Shown here: positions 1 through 8,763 of the stretch, one piece after another
Layout: each line of letters begins with the position of its first letter
Position numbering within the stretch: position 1 is the stretch's first letter
Assembly (NCBI GenBank): GCA_000722615.1
Contig: JOKI01000004.1
Location: 124,001-188,000 of the forward strand
DNA from: Pseudorhizobium pelagicum
Lineage (GTDB): Bacteria > Pseudomonadota > Alphaproteobacteria > Rhizobiales > Rhizobiaceae
Length of the DNA stretch: 64,000 nt
Reading direction: 5' to 3'
Position numbers and translations under genes: made by a program
The notes under the pieces: model-generated
The model's database searches: none
What the model saw: the letters and a program-made list of their open reading frames with translations, nothing else
Told to the model about the DNA's origin: nothing

Positions 1-425
1 AGGCCTTCCATCTGCTCGACGAAGGCTGCGACCGCATCTTCGTAGGTCATGGCGCCGAGCGGCACCAGAAGCTCGCCGGTCGGGCCGACGGAGCCGGCGA
101 CGATCACTTTTCGCGGTGCACGGTCGGCCACGGCGCGGGCGATTTCGGCTGCACGCTTGTTCAGGTCGAAGACGCGGTCCTGCGCATGATGCAGTTTCAG
201 CCGGTGGCGCGTGCCGCCGAAGGAGTTGCTGAGGATGATATCGGCGCCCGCATCGACGAAGTCCTGATGCAGCTTGTCGATCCGCTCCGGATGCGTTTCG
301 TTCCAGAGTTCCGGTGCTTCGCCGGCCTCCAGGCCCATGGCGAAGAGATTGGTTCCGGTGGCGCCGTCAGCGAGCAGGACGCCCTTTTCGGCGAGCAGGT
401 CACGGAGTGGATTTGCGGCGGTCAT
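1..425 (-). CDS. bmt: Betaine--homocysteine S-methyltransferase, N-terminal part (runs off left edge)
   Basis: First 141 codons of a homocysteine S-methyltransferase domain protein; the remainder, including the zinc-binding cysteines, lies beyond the window. Visible family features are the early strand LLADGATGTNLFAMG and the segment DIILSNSFGGTRHRL. The family moves a methyl group from a donor such as glycine betaine to homocysteine to make methionine, in the cytoplasm. The ATG at 425 follows a strong AAGGAGG. It sits 59 bases downstream of a betaine-type ABC ATPase on the same strand, which favours betaine over S-methylmethionine as donor (inference from context). Confidence 0.82.
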   Translation of the reverse strand, partial: MTAANPLRDLLAEKGVLLADGATGTNLFAMGLEAGEAPELWNETHPERIDKLHQDFVDAGADIILSNSFGGTRHRLKLHHAQDRVFDLNKRAAEIARAVADRAPRKVIVAGSVGPTGELLVPLGAMTYEDAVAAFVEQMEG

Positions 426-484
426 GGGGCCTCCTTGAGTTTTCTGGCTATAGGCGCTCGGTGCGGGAAATACAATCTGCCTGC

Positions 485-1537
485 CTACCGGGGGCCGGCG
501 GGAGTGGCATGATGCCCGACCGGATTTACCATGGCCGCCAAGATTGTGTTGAGGTCCAGGATGCCGATCTCGATGCCGTCCTCATCGACGACGATGGCGC
601 TCGAACGCTCCGCCCGCGTCAGCCGCTGGGCCACCGATTCCAGCGTTTCGTCGGCGGAAACCTTGACACCCTCCAGCGTTCCCACCGCCGGTTTCATCAC
701 CGTGCGGGCCTGGATGACGCGGCTGCGGTTCACCTCCTTGACGAAGGAAGCGATGTAATCATCTGCCGGCGAAAGCACAATTTCCTGGCCGGTGCCCTGC
801 TGGATGACCTGGCCGTCGCGCAGGATGACGATCTTGTCGCCGAGCCGCAGGGCTTCGTCGAGATCATGGGTGATGAAGACCACCGTCTTTTTCAGCTCGC
901 TCTGGATGTCGAGGAGCACGGTCTGCATGTCCACCCGGATCAGCGGGTCGAGCGCCGAATAGGCCTCGTCCATCAGCAGGATGTCGGCGTCATTGGCCAG
1001 CGCTCTCGCCAGTCCGACGCGCTGCTGCATGCCGCCCGAGAGCTGATTGGGATAGTGGTTCTCGAACCCCGCAAGGCCGACACGTTCGATCCAGTGCTGC
1101 GCGCTCTTCCTGCTCTGGCTGCGCGGCACGCCCTGGACATCGAGACCATAGAGCGTGTTCTCCATCACCGTCCGGTGCGGCAGGAGCGCGAATTTCTGGA
1201 ACACCATGGCCGTCTTGTGCCGGCGAAACTCGCGCAGGTCGCGAGCGTTCATGCGGCAGATGTCGGCACCGTCGTAGATCACCTCGCCGGCGGTCGGTTC
1301 GATCAGCCGGTTGATGTGCCGGATCAGCGTCGACTTGCCCGATCCGGAGAGCCCCATCACCACCGTTATCTGTCCGGCGGGCATGGCGATGTTGATGTCG
1401 CGCAGCCCCAGCACATGGCCGTGCCTCTCGTTCAGCTCCGTCTTCGACATGCCGCCGCGAACCTGTGCGACATGATCCTGCCCCCGCGGACCGAAGATCT
1501 TGTAGAGCCCCCTGATCTCTATGCCGTGGCTAGCCAT
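485..1537 (-). CDS. Glycine betaine/proline-type ABC transporter ATP-binding protein (ProV/OpuAA family)
   Basis: 350 aa ATPase that would power import of a quaternary amine such as glycine betaine or choline. Walker A GLSGSGKST is at residues 62-70, followed by the Q-loop MVFQKFALLPHRTV, signature LSGGMQQRVG and Walker B ILLMDEAYSALDP. The tail (about 275-340) has a CBS-like regulatory segment ending EIGILDLNTILAAM, usual in this subfamily. The insertion near residue 35-42 before GLRDINI is also typical. ATG 1537 has AGGA seven bases upstream. The gene follows the binding-protein gene after 144 bases, where the membrane permease would normally be encoded; none is present. bmt follows. Confidence 0.9.
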   Translation of the reverse strand: MASHGIEIRGLYKIFGPRGQDHVAQVRGGMSKTELNERHGHVLGLRDINIAMPAGQITVVMGLSGSGKSTLIRHINRLIEPTAGEVIYDGADICRMNARDLREFRRHKTAMVFQKFALLPHRTVMENTLYGLDVQGVPRSQSRKSAQHWIERVGLAGFENHYPNQLSGGMQQRVGLARALANDADILLMDEAYSALDPLIRVDMQTVLLDIQSELKKTVVFITHDLDEALRLGDKIVILRDGQVIQQGTGQEIVLSPADDYIASFVKEVNRSRVIQARTVMKPAVGTLEGVKVSADETLESVAQRLTRAERSSAIVVDEDGIEIGILDLNTILAAMVNPVGHHATPAGPR

Positions 1538-1681
1538 GCGCTTCCTGTCTCATGCGTCCCCCTTGCATGCCGGTCTGGCCGAACCCTCCGCCGGATGAGC
1601 GAGGAAGGCATGTTCTGCCACTACAGCATCGGCGGAAGCTCCGATGCGCGATTTGCGACGCCGAAGGGACAAGCGGAGCCG

Positions 1682-2704
1682 TCAGCCCTGACGCGTGATC
1701 TTCTGCGCCACGCTCGGCGCCACCCATTGCGACCAGATATCCGAATGGCTGTCGAGGAAAAACTCGGCGGCCTCCTGATCGGAGGCCCGGTTCTCCATCT
1801 GCCAGGCGAGGACGCTGCTGATCGTGGCATTGGACCACTGCCGGCGGTTGACATAGTCCATGGCCTCGGCGGCCTTTTCTGTGAAGGCCTGCGTGACGAG
1901 CGTGAAGGCCTGGGACGTCGGGTAGGCGTTGCGCTCCGGGTTGGCGCAACCGGCAACGGTGGTGCAGGCGTCCCACTCCGTCTTGCTGTGCGTCACGCCG
2001 AAGGAGAGCTTCGCCATCTCGTATTTGCCAAGGATCGCGGTGGGCGCCCAGTAATAGCCGAGCCAGCCGGTCTGCGTTTCGAAGGCGGCTGCAATCGATG
2101 CCTCGAGTTCCTCGGCGGTTGCCGGCTCGACCAGCTCGAACCCCTTGTCGCCCGCACCGAAGGCGCGAAAGAGATTGGCGGTCGTGGCCTGGCAGCTCCA
2201 GTCGTGCGGACATCCATGGACGGCACCCCGGCTGGGCTGGGCGGGGGCGGGAAACAGATCGGGACGAGCCAGGGCGTCATCGACCGTGCGGATCTGCGGA
2301 TTGGCGTCGAGGATGAATTTCGGCACCCACCAGCCCTCGACGGCGCCATCGGCGAGGATCTCCGCGCCGATCACCAGGCGGTTCTCCGCCGTCGCCCGCG
2401 AGAGTTCGCCGCGGACCGCGTTGATCCAGAATTCCGGCGCCATGTCGGGAGTGCCGGCGGTGTCCATGGAGGTGAAGGTGGGCAGGGTATCGCCCGGAAC
2501 CAGCGTCACGGTGCAGCCGAAGCCCCGTTCCAGGATAATCTTGTCGATCTGCGCCGCGACGGCCGCCGATCCCCAGTTCATCTTGGCGATGGAAACTGCG
2601 CCGCAGGCGGCCTCGGCTGCCCCGGGGCGAAGGCAGAAGCCGAGAACCAGCGCGGCTGCGGCAAGGGGATAGCGCATGACAAACATCCATAAACGGACCA
2701 GCAC
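1682..2704 (-). CDS. Glycine betaine/choline-type ABC transporter substrate-binding protein (OpuAC domain)
   Basis: 340 aa secreted protein. A hydrophobic signal segment ending in GAAEA (about residues 11-32) precedes the OpuAC-type binding domain, which starts near CGAVSIAKMNWGSAAVAAQI. Tryptophans such as EFWINAVRGE and EGWWVPKF are the kind that form the aromatic cage for quaternary amines. The chosen start is GTG 2704 because GGGAG lies six bases upstream; the internal ATGs have no ribosome site. It is the first gene of a leftward unit with an ABC ATPase and betaine-homocysteine methyltransferase. The exact ligand (betaine, choline or proline betaine) cannot be read from sequence. Confidence 0.88.
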   Translation of the reverse strand: MLVRLWMFVMRYPLAAAALVLGFCLRPGAAEAACGAVSIAKMNWGSAAVAAQIDKIILERGFGCTVTLVPGDTLPTFTSMDTAGTPDMAPEFWINAVRGELSRATAENRLVIGAEILADGAVEGWWVPKFILDANPQIRTVDDALARPDLFPAPAQPSRGAVHGCPHDWSCQATTANLFRAFGAGDKGFELVEPATAEELEASIAAAFETQTGWLGYYWAPTAILGKYEMAKLSFGVTHSKTEWDACTTVAGCANPERNAYPTSQAFTLVTQAFTEKAAEAMDYVNRRQWSNATISSVLAWQMENRASDQEAAEFFLDSHSDIWSQWVAPSVAQKITRQG

Positions 2705-3186
2705 AGGGATCTCCCGGCTGCTCCTCCGAACGTCGTAAATTGATCGACCGTCGGCGATTTCGGTGTCTTCAGGAGAGTAGGGTAATGCGTTGCGAAATCA
2801 ACCGTCCTGCCCGTACCTTCACGCGCTTGCGATATCTTCGCGCAAGAGAAGGCGGAAATGCGAGATGAGGGGGAGCGCCATCAACTTTCCAGTAACAATG
2901 TGCCGCTAATCATCGCTTTGCAGACGGTTGCTCCGGCCTGCAGCGTCGGGCCAGGTATTGCGTACCCGCCGCTTGTTTTTTCGCAAGGCGGCAGGGAATC
3001 CGGCGATCGAGCCGGTCCCGGCTTGACTCGCCCCGCCAGTGCCCCCACTTTTGTGCAGCGGCAGCGCGAACTGATGAACCAAGGCGGACGCCTCATGCAT
3101 CTACGAATCGTCCGTGCTTTCAGGATTTGCGCTGTCGCGTTTTCCTCTTTTCCCACCCAGTCCTCGATCCACCGCGCAGGTGCGCT
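2705..3186. other. Intergenic region between divergent betaine-binding-protein gene and cobU
   Basis: About 480 bases holding the promoters of two divergent genes. Small open frames here lack ribosome sites and family resemblance. A stretch at about 2990-3050 faintly resembles part of a cobalamin riboswitch core, but no B12 box follows, so I do not call one. Confidence 0.6.
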
Positions 3187-3708
3187 GTGAGTTCCGCCCG
3201 TCGCGTCACGCTTGTCCTTGGCGGTGCCCGATCAGGAAAATCCGCCTTTGCCGAACGGCTGGTGCGCGAAAGCGGCCTTCAGCGGCATTATGTGGCGACC
3301 GGGCAGGCTTATGACTCGGAGATGCGGGAGCGGATCGCCCGCCACCGCGCCGACCGCGGCGATGGATGGAGCACCCATGAAATTCCCGTCGACCTGACCA
3401 CCCATCTCCAGGCTCTGGCGGCGGCCGAACGGGTGGTGCTCGTCGATTGCCTGACGCTTTGGGTGACGAACCTGATGATGGCCGAGGCCGATGTCGATGC
3501 TGCCGGCGGTCTCCTCGTCGAGCGTTTGTCCGGCTGGCCGGGGCAGATCGTTCTGGTCTCCAACGAGGTCGGCCTCGGGATTGTCCCCGACAACAGGATG
3601 GCGCGGGAATTCCGCGACCATGCCGGGCGGCTGCACCAGCGGATCGCCGCCGTTGCCGATGAGGTCTATTTCGTCGCCGCCGGGCTGCCGTTGAAGATGA
3701 AGGGGTAG
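3187..3708 (+). CDS. cobU: Adenosylcobinamide kinase / adenosylcobinamide-phosphate guanylyltransferase
   Basis: 173 aa bifunctional enzyme (CobU, also called CobP) of the lower-ligand assembly branch of cobalamin synthesis: it phosphorylates adenosylcobinamide and then forms the GDP derivative. The P-loop GGARSGKS lies near the N-terminus. The segments [12 protein letters not shown] and [13 protein letters not shown] are hallmark motifs of the family. I place the start at GTG 3187, just before [12 protein letters not shown], with AGG upstream; the in-frame codons back to 3127 would add an unconserved extension. It stands alone: the next gene is convergent. Other cobalamin genes are not in the window. 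Confidence 0.93.
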   Translation: MSSARRVTLVLGGARSGKSAFAERLVRESGLQRHYVATGQAYDSEMRERIARHRADRGDGWSTHEIPVDLTTHLQALAAAERVVLVDCLTLWVTNLMMAEADVDAAGGLLVERLSGWPGQIVLVSNEVGLGIVPDNRMAREFRDHAGRLHQRIAAVADEVYFVAAGLPLKMKG

Positions 3709-3731
3709 CGTCCGCTCCCCTTGAGAGACGA

Positions 3732-4517
3732 CTAGAATCCCAGCCAGATCCGGACCGGATGCGCCGGGTCCGACATCAGCTTCAGGGCCAGCGCGAGGCA
3801 GGACACCACCAGCAGCGGCTTGATGATCCTGGCGCCGCCGCGCATGGCCACGCGCGAACCCAGCTGTGCACCCAGCACCTGACCCGCCCCCATAACCAGT
3901 CCGACCTTCCAGAGAATCGATCCGGTGACGGCGAAGACGAGGAAGGATCCGAAATTGGAGCCGAGATTGAGAAGCTTCGTGTGGGCGGTCGCCTTCAACA
4001 GTCCGAAGCCGCCGAGAAGCACGAAGGCCAGCATGTAGAAGGAGCCGGCGCCAGGGCCGAAGACGCCGTCGTAGAGACCGACGAGCGGCACGATCGTGAG
4101 TCCGAAGACGAAGGGTGTCACGCGCTGGTGACTGTCGAGATCGCTGAGGTTCGGCTTCAGCGCGAAGAACAGTGCGATGCCGATCAGGAGGAAGGGGATG
4201 GCCGCGGCAAGCGCTGCCGCCGGAACGACGGAGGCGAGAAACGCGCCGAGGATGCCGCCCAAGGTTGCCATCAGCGCCATCGGCAACTGCTTCCTGAGGT
4301 CGACATGGCCCTTTCTTGCATAGGCAAGAGTGGCGGACGCGACGCCGAACTGGCCCTGCAGCTTGTTGGTGGCAATCGCTTCAAGCGGCGGAATGCCGAC
4401 AATCAGCATCACCGGGATGGTGATCAGGCCACCGCCGCCCGCAATGGAATCGACGAAACCGGCAATACAGGCGGCTGCAAAGAGCAGCACCAGAAGGTGG
4501 AAGGCGAGATCGTGCAA
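3732..4517 (-). CDS. TSUP/TauE-SafE family transporter (sulfite exporter-like)
   Basis: 261 aa polytopic membrane protein of the 4-toluene sulfonate uptake/TauE family, with about eight hydrophobic helices and the family motif GFVDSIAGGGGLITIP at the start and GLYDGVFGPGAGSF in the second half. Members move sulfite, sulfoacetate or other organosulfur anions across the inner membrane; the substrate here is unknown. The start is uncertain: TTG 4517 gives the usual family length and N-terminus (LHDLAFHLLVLL) but has no clear ribosome site. An upstream in-frame TTG at 4670 would add 51 unconserved residues. It is convergent with cobU and divergent from the nucleoside hydrolase gene. Confidence 0.85.
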   Translation of the reverse strand: MHDLAFHLLVLLFAAACIAGFVDSIAGGGGLITIPVMLIVGIPPLEAIATNKLQGQFGVASATLAYARKGHVDLRKQLPMALMATLGGILGAFLASVVPAAALAAAIPFLLIGIALFFALKPNLSDLDSHQRVTPFVFGLTIVPLVGLYDGVFGPGAGSFYMLAFVLLGGFGLLKATAHTKLLNLGSNFGSFLVFAVTGSILWKVGLVMGAGQVLGAQLGSRVAMRGGARIIKPLLVVSCLALALKLMSDPAHPVRIWLGF

Positions 4518-4681
4518 GGGAGGAACCGGGAGATGGGGATGCGGGGGCAGGACGAGAGCCGCTCTCTGCCACCGAACGGCGACGCTTGCAACCGGCGAAT
4601 TACCCTTGGCTGCGGACTTGCCCGGCCGCAAATCGGCGATAAGGTGCCGGCACCAAACACGGCAGTTCAAAACACCAGAGC

Positions 4682-5647
4682 GTGAGCATGCACAAGGTCA
4701 TCTTCGACACAGATCCCGGCATCGATGATGCCATGGCACTTCTCTTCCTGCACCGGCATCCGCAGATCGATCTCATCGGGATCACCACCGTCTTCGGCAA
4801 TGCGCCGATCGACCTGACCACCCGCAACGCGCTCTTCCTGGCGCAGGCATGGGGAATTTCGGCTCCCGTGGCCCAGGGAGCCGGGGTGACCTTCGACCCC
4901 TCGCGTCCCGAGGGGCATTGGCCGACCTTCATTCATGGCGAGAATGGTCTCGGCGATGTCGACATTCCCCCCGTCATCGGCAGGACTGTCGATGACCGCC
5001 CGGCCTGGCAATTCATCATCGACACCGTGCGGGCGCAGCCGGGCGAGGTAACGCTGGTGGCCGTCGGTCGCATGACCAATCTGGCGCTGGCGCTGAAGGC
5101 GGATCCGGATTTCGCCGCGCTTGTGAAGGAGGTTGTCGTGATGGGCGGCGCCTTCGATCTGAACGGCAATGTCAGCCCGGCGGCCGAGGCCAATATCCAC
5201 GGCGACCCGGAGGCTGCCGACGTGGTGTTCACCGCGCCGTGGCGGGTCACCGTCGTCGGGCTCGACGTGACGCTGAAGACGGTGATGACGAGCGGCTTCC
5301 TGGCCGAGATGGCCGCTGCCGGCGGCGCGCCGGTGCAGCTTCTCTCCGACATTTCGCAGTTCTATATCGACTTCTACCGGCATCGCGTCGGCGACGGCAT
5401 GGTCGTCCACGACAGCTGCGCCTGCGTCTATCTCGTGGCGCCCGAACTCTTCAAGACCCGCAGCGGGCCGGTTCGGGTTGTCTGCGGCGGCATTGCCGAT
5501 GGCCAGACGATCCAGAAGCCGGATGGCCGCGTGTTCCCGGCCGGACATTGGGACGGGCATCCGAGCCAGCTGGTCTGCATCGATGTGGAACCGGAGCGTG
5601 TGCTGGATATCATTCGTGCAGCAATCGTCGAGGGCAGGGCGGGCTGA
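4682..5647 (+). CDS. Inosine-uridine preferring nucleoside hydrolase (IUNH family)
   Basis: 321 aa enzyme that hydrolyses the N-glycosidic bond of ribonucleosides to free base and ribose in salvage. The calcium- and ribose-binding motif DTDPGIDDAMAL is at residues 9-20. Other family segments are NGNVSPAAEANIHGDPEAA and VHDSCACVYLV. Translation could begin at GTG 4682 or ATG 4688; neither has a strong ribosome site. It is a single gene between a divergent transporter and the convergent fnrN, so no pathway partner is visible nearby. Confidence 0.9.
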   Translation: MSMHKVIFDTDPGIDDAMALLFLHRHPQIDLIGITTVFGNAPIDLTTRNALFLAQAWGISAPVAQGAGVTFDPSRPEGHWPTFIHGENGLGDVDIPPVIGRTVDDRPAWQFIIDTVRAQPGEVTLVAVGRMTNLALALKADPDFAALVKEVVVMGGAFDLNGNVSPAAEANIHGDPEAADVVFTAPWRVTVVGLDVTLKTVMTSGFLAEMAAAGGAPVQLLSDISQFYIDFYRHRVGDGMVVHDSCACVYLVAPELFKTRSGPVRVVCGGIADGQTIQKPDGRVFPAGHWDGHPSQLVCIDVEPERVLDIIRAAIVEGRAG

Positions 5648-5659
5648 GGAGCCGCGCCT

Positions 5660-6385
5660 TCAATCGTTGCCGGCCGCGGCGACCAGCCGGCCGAGATCCG
5701 GCACCGTCACATGGCGGTTGTTCTCGATCTGGATGATGCCTTCCTTGCGCAGCTTCGTCATCTGACGGCTGACGGTCTCGATCGTCAGCCCCAGAAAGTC
5801 AGCGATGTCTGCGCGCGACAAGGGGAGCTCGAACATGCTCTTTTCCTCGGCCTCCGGGTCGCTGTGGCTGGCGATCAGCGCCAGGAAGCTCGCGACCTTC
5901 TCCTGTGCCGTCTTGCGGCCGAGCGTCAGCATCCAGTCGCGCGCCTCGTCGAGCTCCTTGAGGGCCTGGCTGTGCAGCAGATGCTCCAGCCCGGGCGTTT
6001 CCGCGATCAGCCGTTCGATGGCACGGCGGGGAAAGACGCAGATTTCGGTGTCGATTGCAGCTTCTGCCGCCATCCGGCTTTCGCCGAGAAAGGGCCGCCC
6101 CATGAAATCCGGCGCAAACTGCAATCCGACGATCTGCTGGCGCCCGTCTGCCATCACCTTGGAAAGCTTGACGACGCCCTTGAGGATGTTGCTGTAGGAC
6201 GAAATACTCTCGCCCTGGCCGATGAACTCGGTGCCGGCGTCGATCGTGCGGCGCGACGAGTGTTTGCTGAGTTCCACCAATTGGGCCGGTGTAAGTGCCG
6301 AGCAGACCCCGCCATGGCGGGCTTCACAGGAGCGGCAGACGGCCGGAACATCTCCATTTTGTATTCGACTGCTCAGGGTGTCCAT
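5660..6385 (-). CDS. fnrN: FnrN, oxygen-sensing Crp/Fnr family transcriptional activator
   Basis: 241 aa regulator. Cysteines C17, C20 and C28 (CRSCEARHGGVC) plus C116 (EICVFP) match the four ligands of an oxygen-labile [4Fe-4S] cluster, separating FnrN from the cluster-less FixK. A cyclic-nucleotide-type beta roll (about 40-150) is followed by a helix-turn-helix with the FNR recognition helix LTIETVSRQMTKLRKEG. ATG 6385 is preferred: it has GGA upstream and lies downstream of two anaeroboxes, whereas the in-frame ATG at 6427 sits inside the proximal box. Two boxes in its own promoter suggest the positive and negative autoregulation known for Rhizobium leguminosarum fnrN. Likely targets in this window are hemN, fixNOQP and fixGHIS. 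Confidence 0.94.
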   Translation of the reverse strand: MDTLSSRIQNGDVPAVCRSCEARHGGVCSALTPAQLVELSKHSSRRTIDAGTEFIGQGESISSYSNILKGVVKLSKVMADGRQQIVGLQFAPDFMGRPFLGESRMAAEAAIDTEICVFPRRAIERLIAETPGLEHLLHSQALKELDEARDWMLTLGRKTAQEKVASFLALIASHSDPEAEEKSMFELPLSRADIADFLGLTIETVSRQMTKLRKEGIIQIENNRHVTVPDLGRLVAAAGND

Positions 6386-6419
6386 AGTGTCATTCCGTAT
6401 GCGCGGCTGCGAGATGATG

Positions 6420-6433
6420 TTGATCATCGTCAA
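6420..6433. promoter_or_regulatory. Anaerobox (FNR/FixK site), fnrN-proximal, one mismatch
   Basis: TTGAT-CATC-GTCAA, one change from the consensus TTGAT-N4-ATCAA. It lies 35 bases upstream of the fnrN start codon, close enough to block transcription when occupied. Its centre is 30 bases from that of the second box. Confidence 0.75.
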
Positions 6434-6449
6434 TTCGCCCGGATGCGAA

Positions 6450-6463
6450 TTGATCTGCATCAA
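6450..6463. promoter_or_regulatory. Anaerobox (FNR/FixK site), perfect, shared by fnrN and hemN
   Basis: TTGAT-CTGC-ATCAA is an exact match to the FNR/FixK consensus. It lies 65 bases upstream of fnrN and 51 upstream of hemN, a position suited to activating either gene. Confidence 0.9.
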
Positions 6464-6513
6464 GGTTGCGGAAATCTGTCCTGCTAGCCATCGGCGGATA
6501 AAAGAGGTCTGTG

Positions 6514-7863
6514 ATGAACGAGAAATTGCTCCTGAAATACACCGGCGCTGCACCGCGTTACACCAGCTACCCGACTGCACCGCATTTCGGCCCTCAGGTA
6601 AACTGCGACATCTATGCGCGGTGGCTCGGCGAGTTGCGGGACGATGCCACGATCTCGCTCTATCTCCATATTCCCTACTGCGACCGCCTCTGCTGGTTCT
6701 GTGCCTGCCATACCAAGCAGACGCTGCGCTATGATCCGATCACCACCTATCTTGTGGCGCTGAAGGCGGAAATCGCCGCGGTGGCCGCCCGGGTGCCAAA
6801 GGCGGCACGGGTGACCGCCATCCATTGGGGCGGCGGTTCGCCGACGATGCTGAAGCCCGAGGACATGATCGGGCTGATGGACTGTCTGCGCCAGGCCTTC
6901 ACGATCGCGTCGGACGCCGAGATCAGCGTCGAGATGGATCCCAACGATCTCGACGAGGCACGCTACGACGCGCTTGCCGCGATCGGTCTCACCCGGGCGA
7001 GTCTCGGGGTTCAGGATTTCGACCCGACGGTGCAGAAGGCGATCAACCGCATCCAGACCTTCGAGCAGACCCGCTCGGTGGTCGAGGCGGTGCGGGCGCG
7101 CGGGGTGCAATCGGTCAATTGCGACGTGCTGTACGGGCTTCCGCATCAGACGCTCGCCTCCCTGGAGCGGACCGTCTTGGACATCCTCTCGCTGGACCCG
7201 GACCGCATCGCGCTGTTCGGCTATGCCCATGTACCGTGGATGAAGAAGCACCAGACGATGATCCCGGATGCAGCTCTGCCGGATGTGCGGCAGCGCTTTG
7301 CGCAGATGGCGCGGGCCTCGGAGATGCTGATCGCGGAAGGATATGAAGCCATCGGTATCGACCATTTCGCCAAGCCGGCCGATGCGCTGGCCGTCGCCGC
7401 CCGGACCGGCACGCTGCGCCGCAATTTCCAGGGCTATACGGATGATGCCGCCGATGCGCTGATCGGCATGGGGGCCTCCTCGATCGGCCAGCTGCCGCAG
7501 GGATATGTCCAGAACATGCCGGCGACCGGCGAATACCAGCGGGCGGTGGAGGCCGGAGGCCTTGCGGCAGTCCGCGGCATAGAGCTGTCCGACGACGATC
7601 GACTCAGGGCCGATGTCATCGAGCGCATCATGTGCGACTTCGGCTTCGACTTCCGGTCGCTGCGGGAGCGGTTTGGCGACATCGCGGAGGCAGTCGTTGC
7701 CGAAGCGGGGCACTATGCCCGCCACAACCTCGACGGCATATGTCTTGCGGATGGCGACGGCTTCCATCTGACGGAGGCCGGCAAGCCGTTTGCCCGCAGC
7801 GTCGCTGCCGTCTTCGACCGCTACCTCGATACCGGCGTCGGGCGGCATTCGATTGCTGTTTGA
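6514..7863 (+). CDS. hemN: Oxygen-independent coproporphyrinogen III oxidase (radical SAM)
   Basis: 449 aa radical SAM enzyme that decarboxylates two propionate side chains of coproporphyrinogen III to make protoporphyrinogen IX without oxygen. The cluster ligands C56, C60 and C63 are visible in YCDRLCWFC. The motif WGGGSPTMLKPEDM and the C-terminal HemN domain (GLERASLGVQDF-like and FDFRSLRERFG regions) are present. ATG 6514 has GAGG six bases upstream. It is divergent from fnrN with an anaerobox between, so it should be induced at low oxygen to supply haem for the cbb3 oxidase encoded downstream. Confidence 0.95.
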   Translation: MNEKLLLKYTGAAPRYTSYPTAPHFGPQVNCDIYARWLGELRDDATISLYLHIPYCDRLCWFCACHTKQTLRYDPITTYLVALKAEIAAVAARVPKAARVTAIHWGGGSPTMLKPEDMIGLMDCLRQAFTIASDAEISVEMDPNDLDEARYDALAAIGLTRASLGVQDFDPTVQKAINRIQTFEQTRSVVEAVRARGVQSVNCDVLYGLPHQTLASLERTVLDILSLDPDRIALFGYAHVPWMKKHQTMIPDAALPDVRQRFAQMARASEMLIAEGYEAIGIDHFAKPADALAVAARTGTLRRNFQGYTDDAADALIGMGASSIGQLPQGYVQNMPATGEYQRAVEAGGLAAVRGIELSDDDRLRADVIERIMCDFGFDFRSLRERFGDIAEAVVAEAGHYARHNLDGICLADGDGFHLTEAGKPFARSVAAVFDRYLDTGVGRHSIAV

Positions 7864-7968
7864 GCAACAGTTGGCGCGCAATTGGTCGGCGCGGGAACAC
7901 GGGGATTGGCATTTGCCGACGTATTCCCTATGTGGGACGCTGAATTGATTATTTCAGAGGACATTGGC

Positions 7969-8247
7969 GTGACTGCTACATTCGACAAAGTTGCCGACAT
8001 TATCGCGGAAACCAGCGAGATCGACCGCGAGACGATCACGCCGGATAGCCACACGATCGACGACCTCGGCATCGACAGCCTGGACTTCCTCGACATCGTC
8101 TTCGCGATCGACAAGGAATTCGGCATCAAGATTCCGCTCGAGCAGTGGACGCAGGAAGTCAACGACGGCAAGGTCTCGACGGAGGAGTATTTCGTCCTCA
8201 AGAACCTCTGCGCCAAGATCGACGAGCTGAGGGCGGCGAAGGGCTGA
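7969..8247 (+). CDS. acpXL: AcpXL, acyl carrier protein for very-long-chain fatty acid of lipid A
   Basis: 92 aa specialised acyl carrier protein. The phosphopantetheine attachment serine is S37 in GIDSLDFLD. The whole protein closely follows rhizobial AcpXL, including the segment [21 protein letters not shown] choose GTG 7969 ([10 protein letters not shown]) because AGAGGA lies just upstream and it matches the family N-terminus; the open frame extends to 7882 without support. It carries the growing chain that becomes 27-hydroxyoctacosanoate and hands it to LpxXL. First gene of a six-gene rightward locus. Confidence 0.96.
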   Translation: MTATFDKVADIIAETSEIDRETITPDSHTIDDLGIDSLDFLDIVFAIDKEFGIKIPLEQWTQEVNDGKVSTEEYFVLKNLCAKIDELRAAKG

Positions 8248-8268
8248 GACGCCGTTCCCCACGCATGA

Positions 8269-8742
8269 ATGCTGCTTGAATACTTCCAGATGATCGACCG
8301 GGTGGAGGGCGTGGACCTCCCCGGCAAGGTGTTGCGGGCACGGTCGGTCGTCCCGGCGAAGAGCCCCGTGTTCGAGGGCCATTTTCCCGGCATGCCGCTC
8401 GTTCCGGGCGTCCTGCTGATCGAGACCATGGCGCAGGCTTCGGGTTTCCTGGTGCTGGCGGCGACAAATTTCGCCGCCATGCCGTTCCTGATGTCCGTCG
8501 ACGGCGCCAAGATGCGCAGCTTCGTCGGCCCGGATGCCGTACTCGACATCGAGGCATTTCTGGAGCATGAGGGGTCCGGCTATGCCGTCACCAAGGCGAA
8601 GATCACCGCCGACGGCAAGAAGGTCTGCGACGCCCAGTTGAAGCTTCGCACCATGCCGTTCAGTGAAGTGCCGCTTGCCGATATCGTGCGCAAGCGTGCA
8701 GAAGAAGTCGGGCTCATGGACGCGCTTCAAGCTGGCGCGTGA
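8269..8742 (+). CDS. fabZ: 3-hydroxyacyl-ACP dehydratase of the VLCFA locus (FabZ-like)
   Basis: 157 aa hot-dog fold dehydratase. The catalytic pair is H38 in EGHFPGMPLVPG and E52 in LLIETMAQ, as in FabZ. It should remove water from 3-hydroxyacyl-AcpXL during each elongation round. It starts 21 bases after acpXL and is followed within 21 bases by the first ketosynthase homologue, so the genes are probably co-transcribed. It corresponds to the gene called fabZXL in other rhizobia. Confidence 0.92.
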   Translation: MLLEYFQMIDRVEGVDLPGKVLRARSVVPAKSPVFEGHFPGMPLVPGVLLIETMAQASGFLVLAATNFAAMPFLMSVDGAKMRSFVGPDAVLDIEAFLEHEGSGYAVTKAKITADGKKVCDAQLKLRTMPFSEVPLADIVRKRAEEVGLMDALQAGA

Positions 8743-8763
8743 ACGCCAGGCAATGAGGACAGA

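Noticed and set aside
1530..2213. Possible permease in the minus-strand frame overlapping the binding protein
   Set aside because: The 227-aa frame has no membrane helices and overlaps the binding-protein gene; it is a shadow.
314..2692. 792-aa open frame on the plus strand
   Set aside because: Shadow of the betaine ATPase and binding-protein genes on the minus strand; composition is Arg/Asp/His-rich with no family resemblance.
2985..3060. Possible cobalamin riboswitch upstream of cobU
   Set aside because: A GGGAATCCGG...CCCCGCC stretch resembles part of the core, but there is no B12 box and the stems do not form. cobU may be regulated otherwise.
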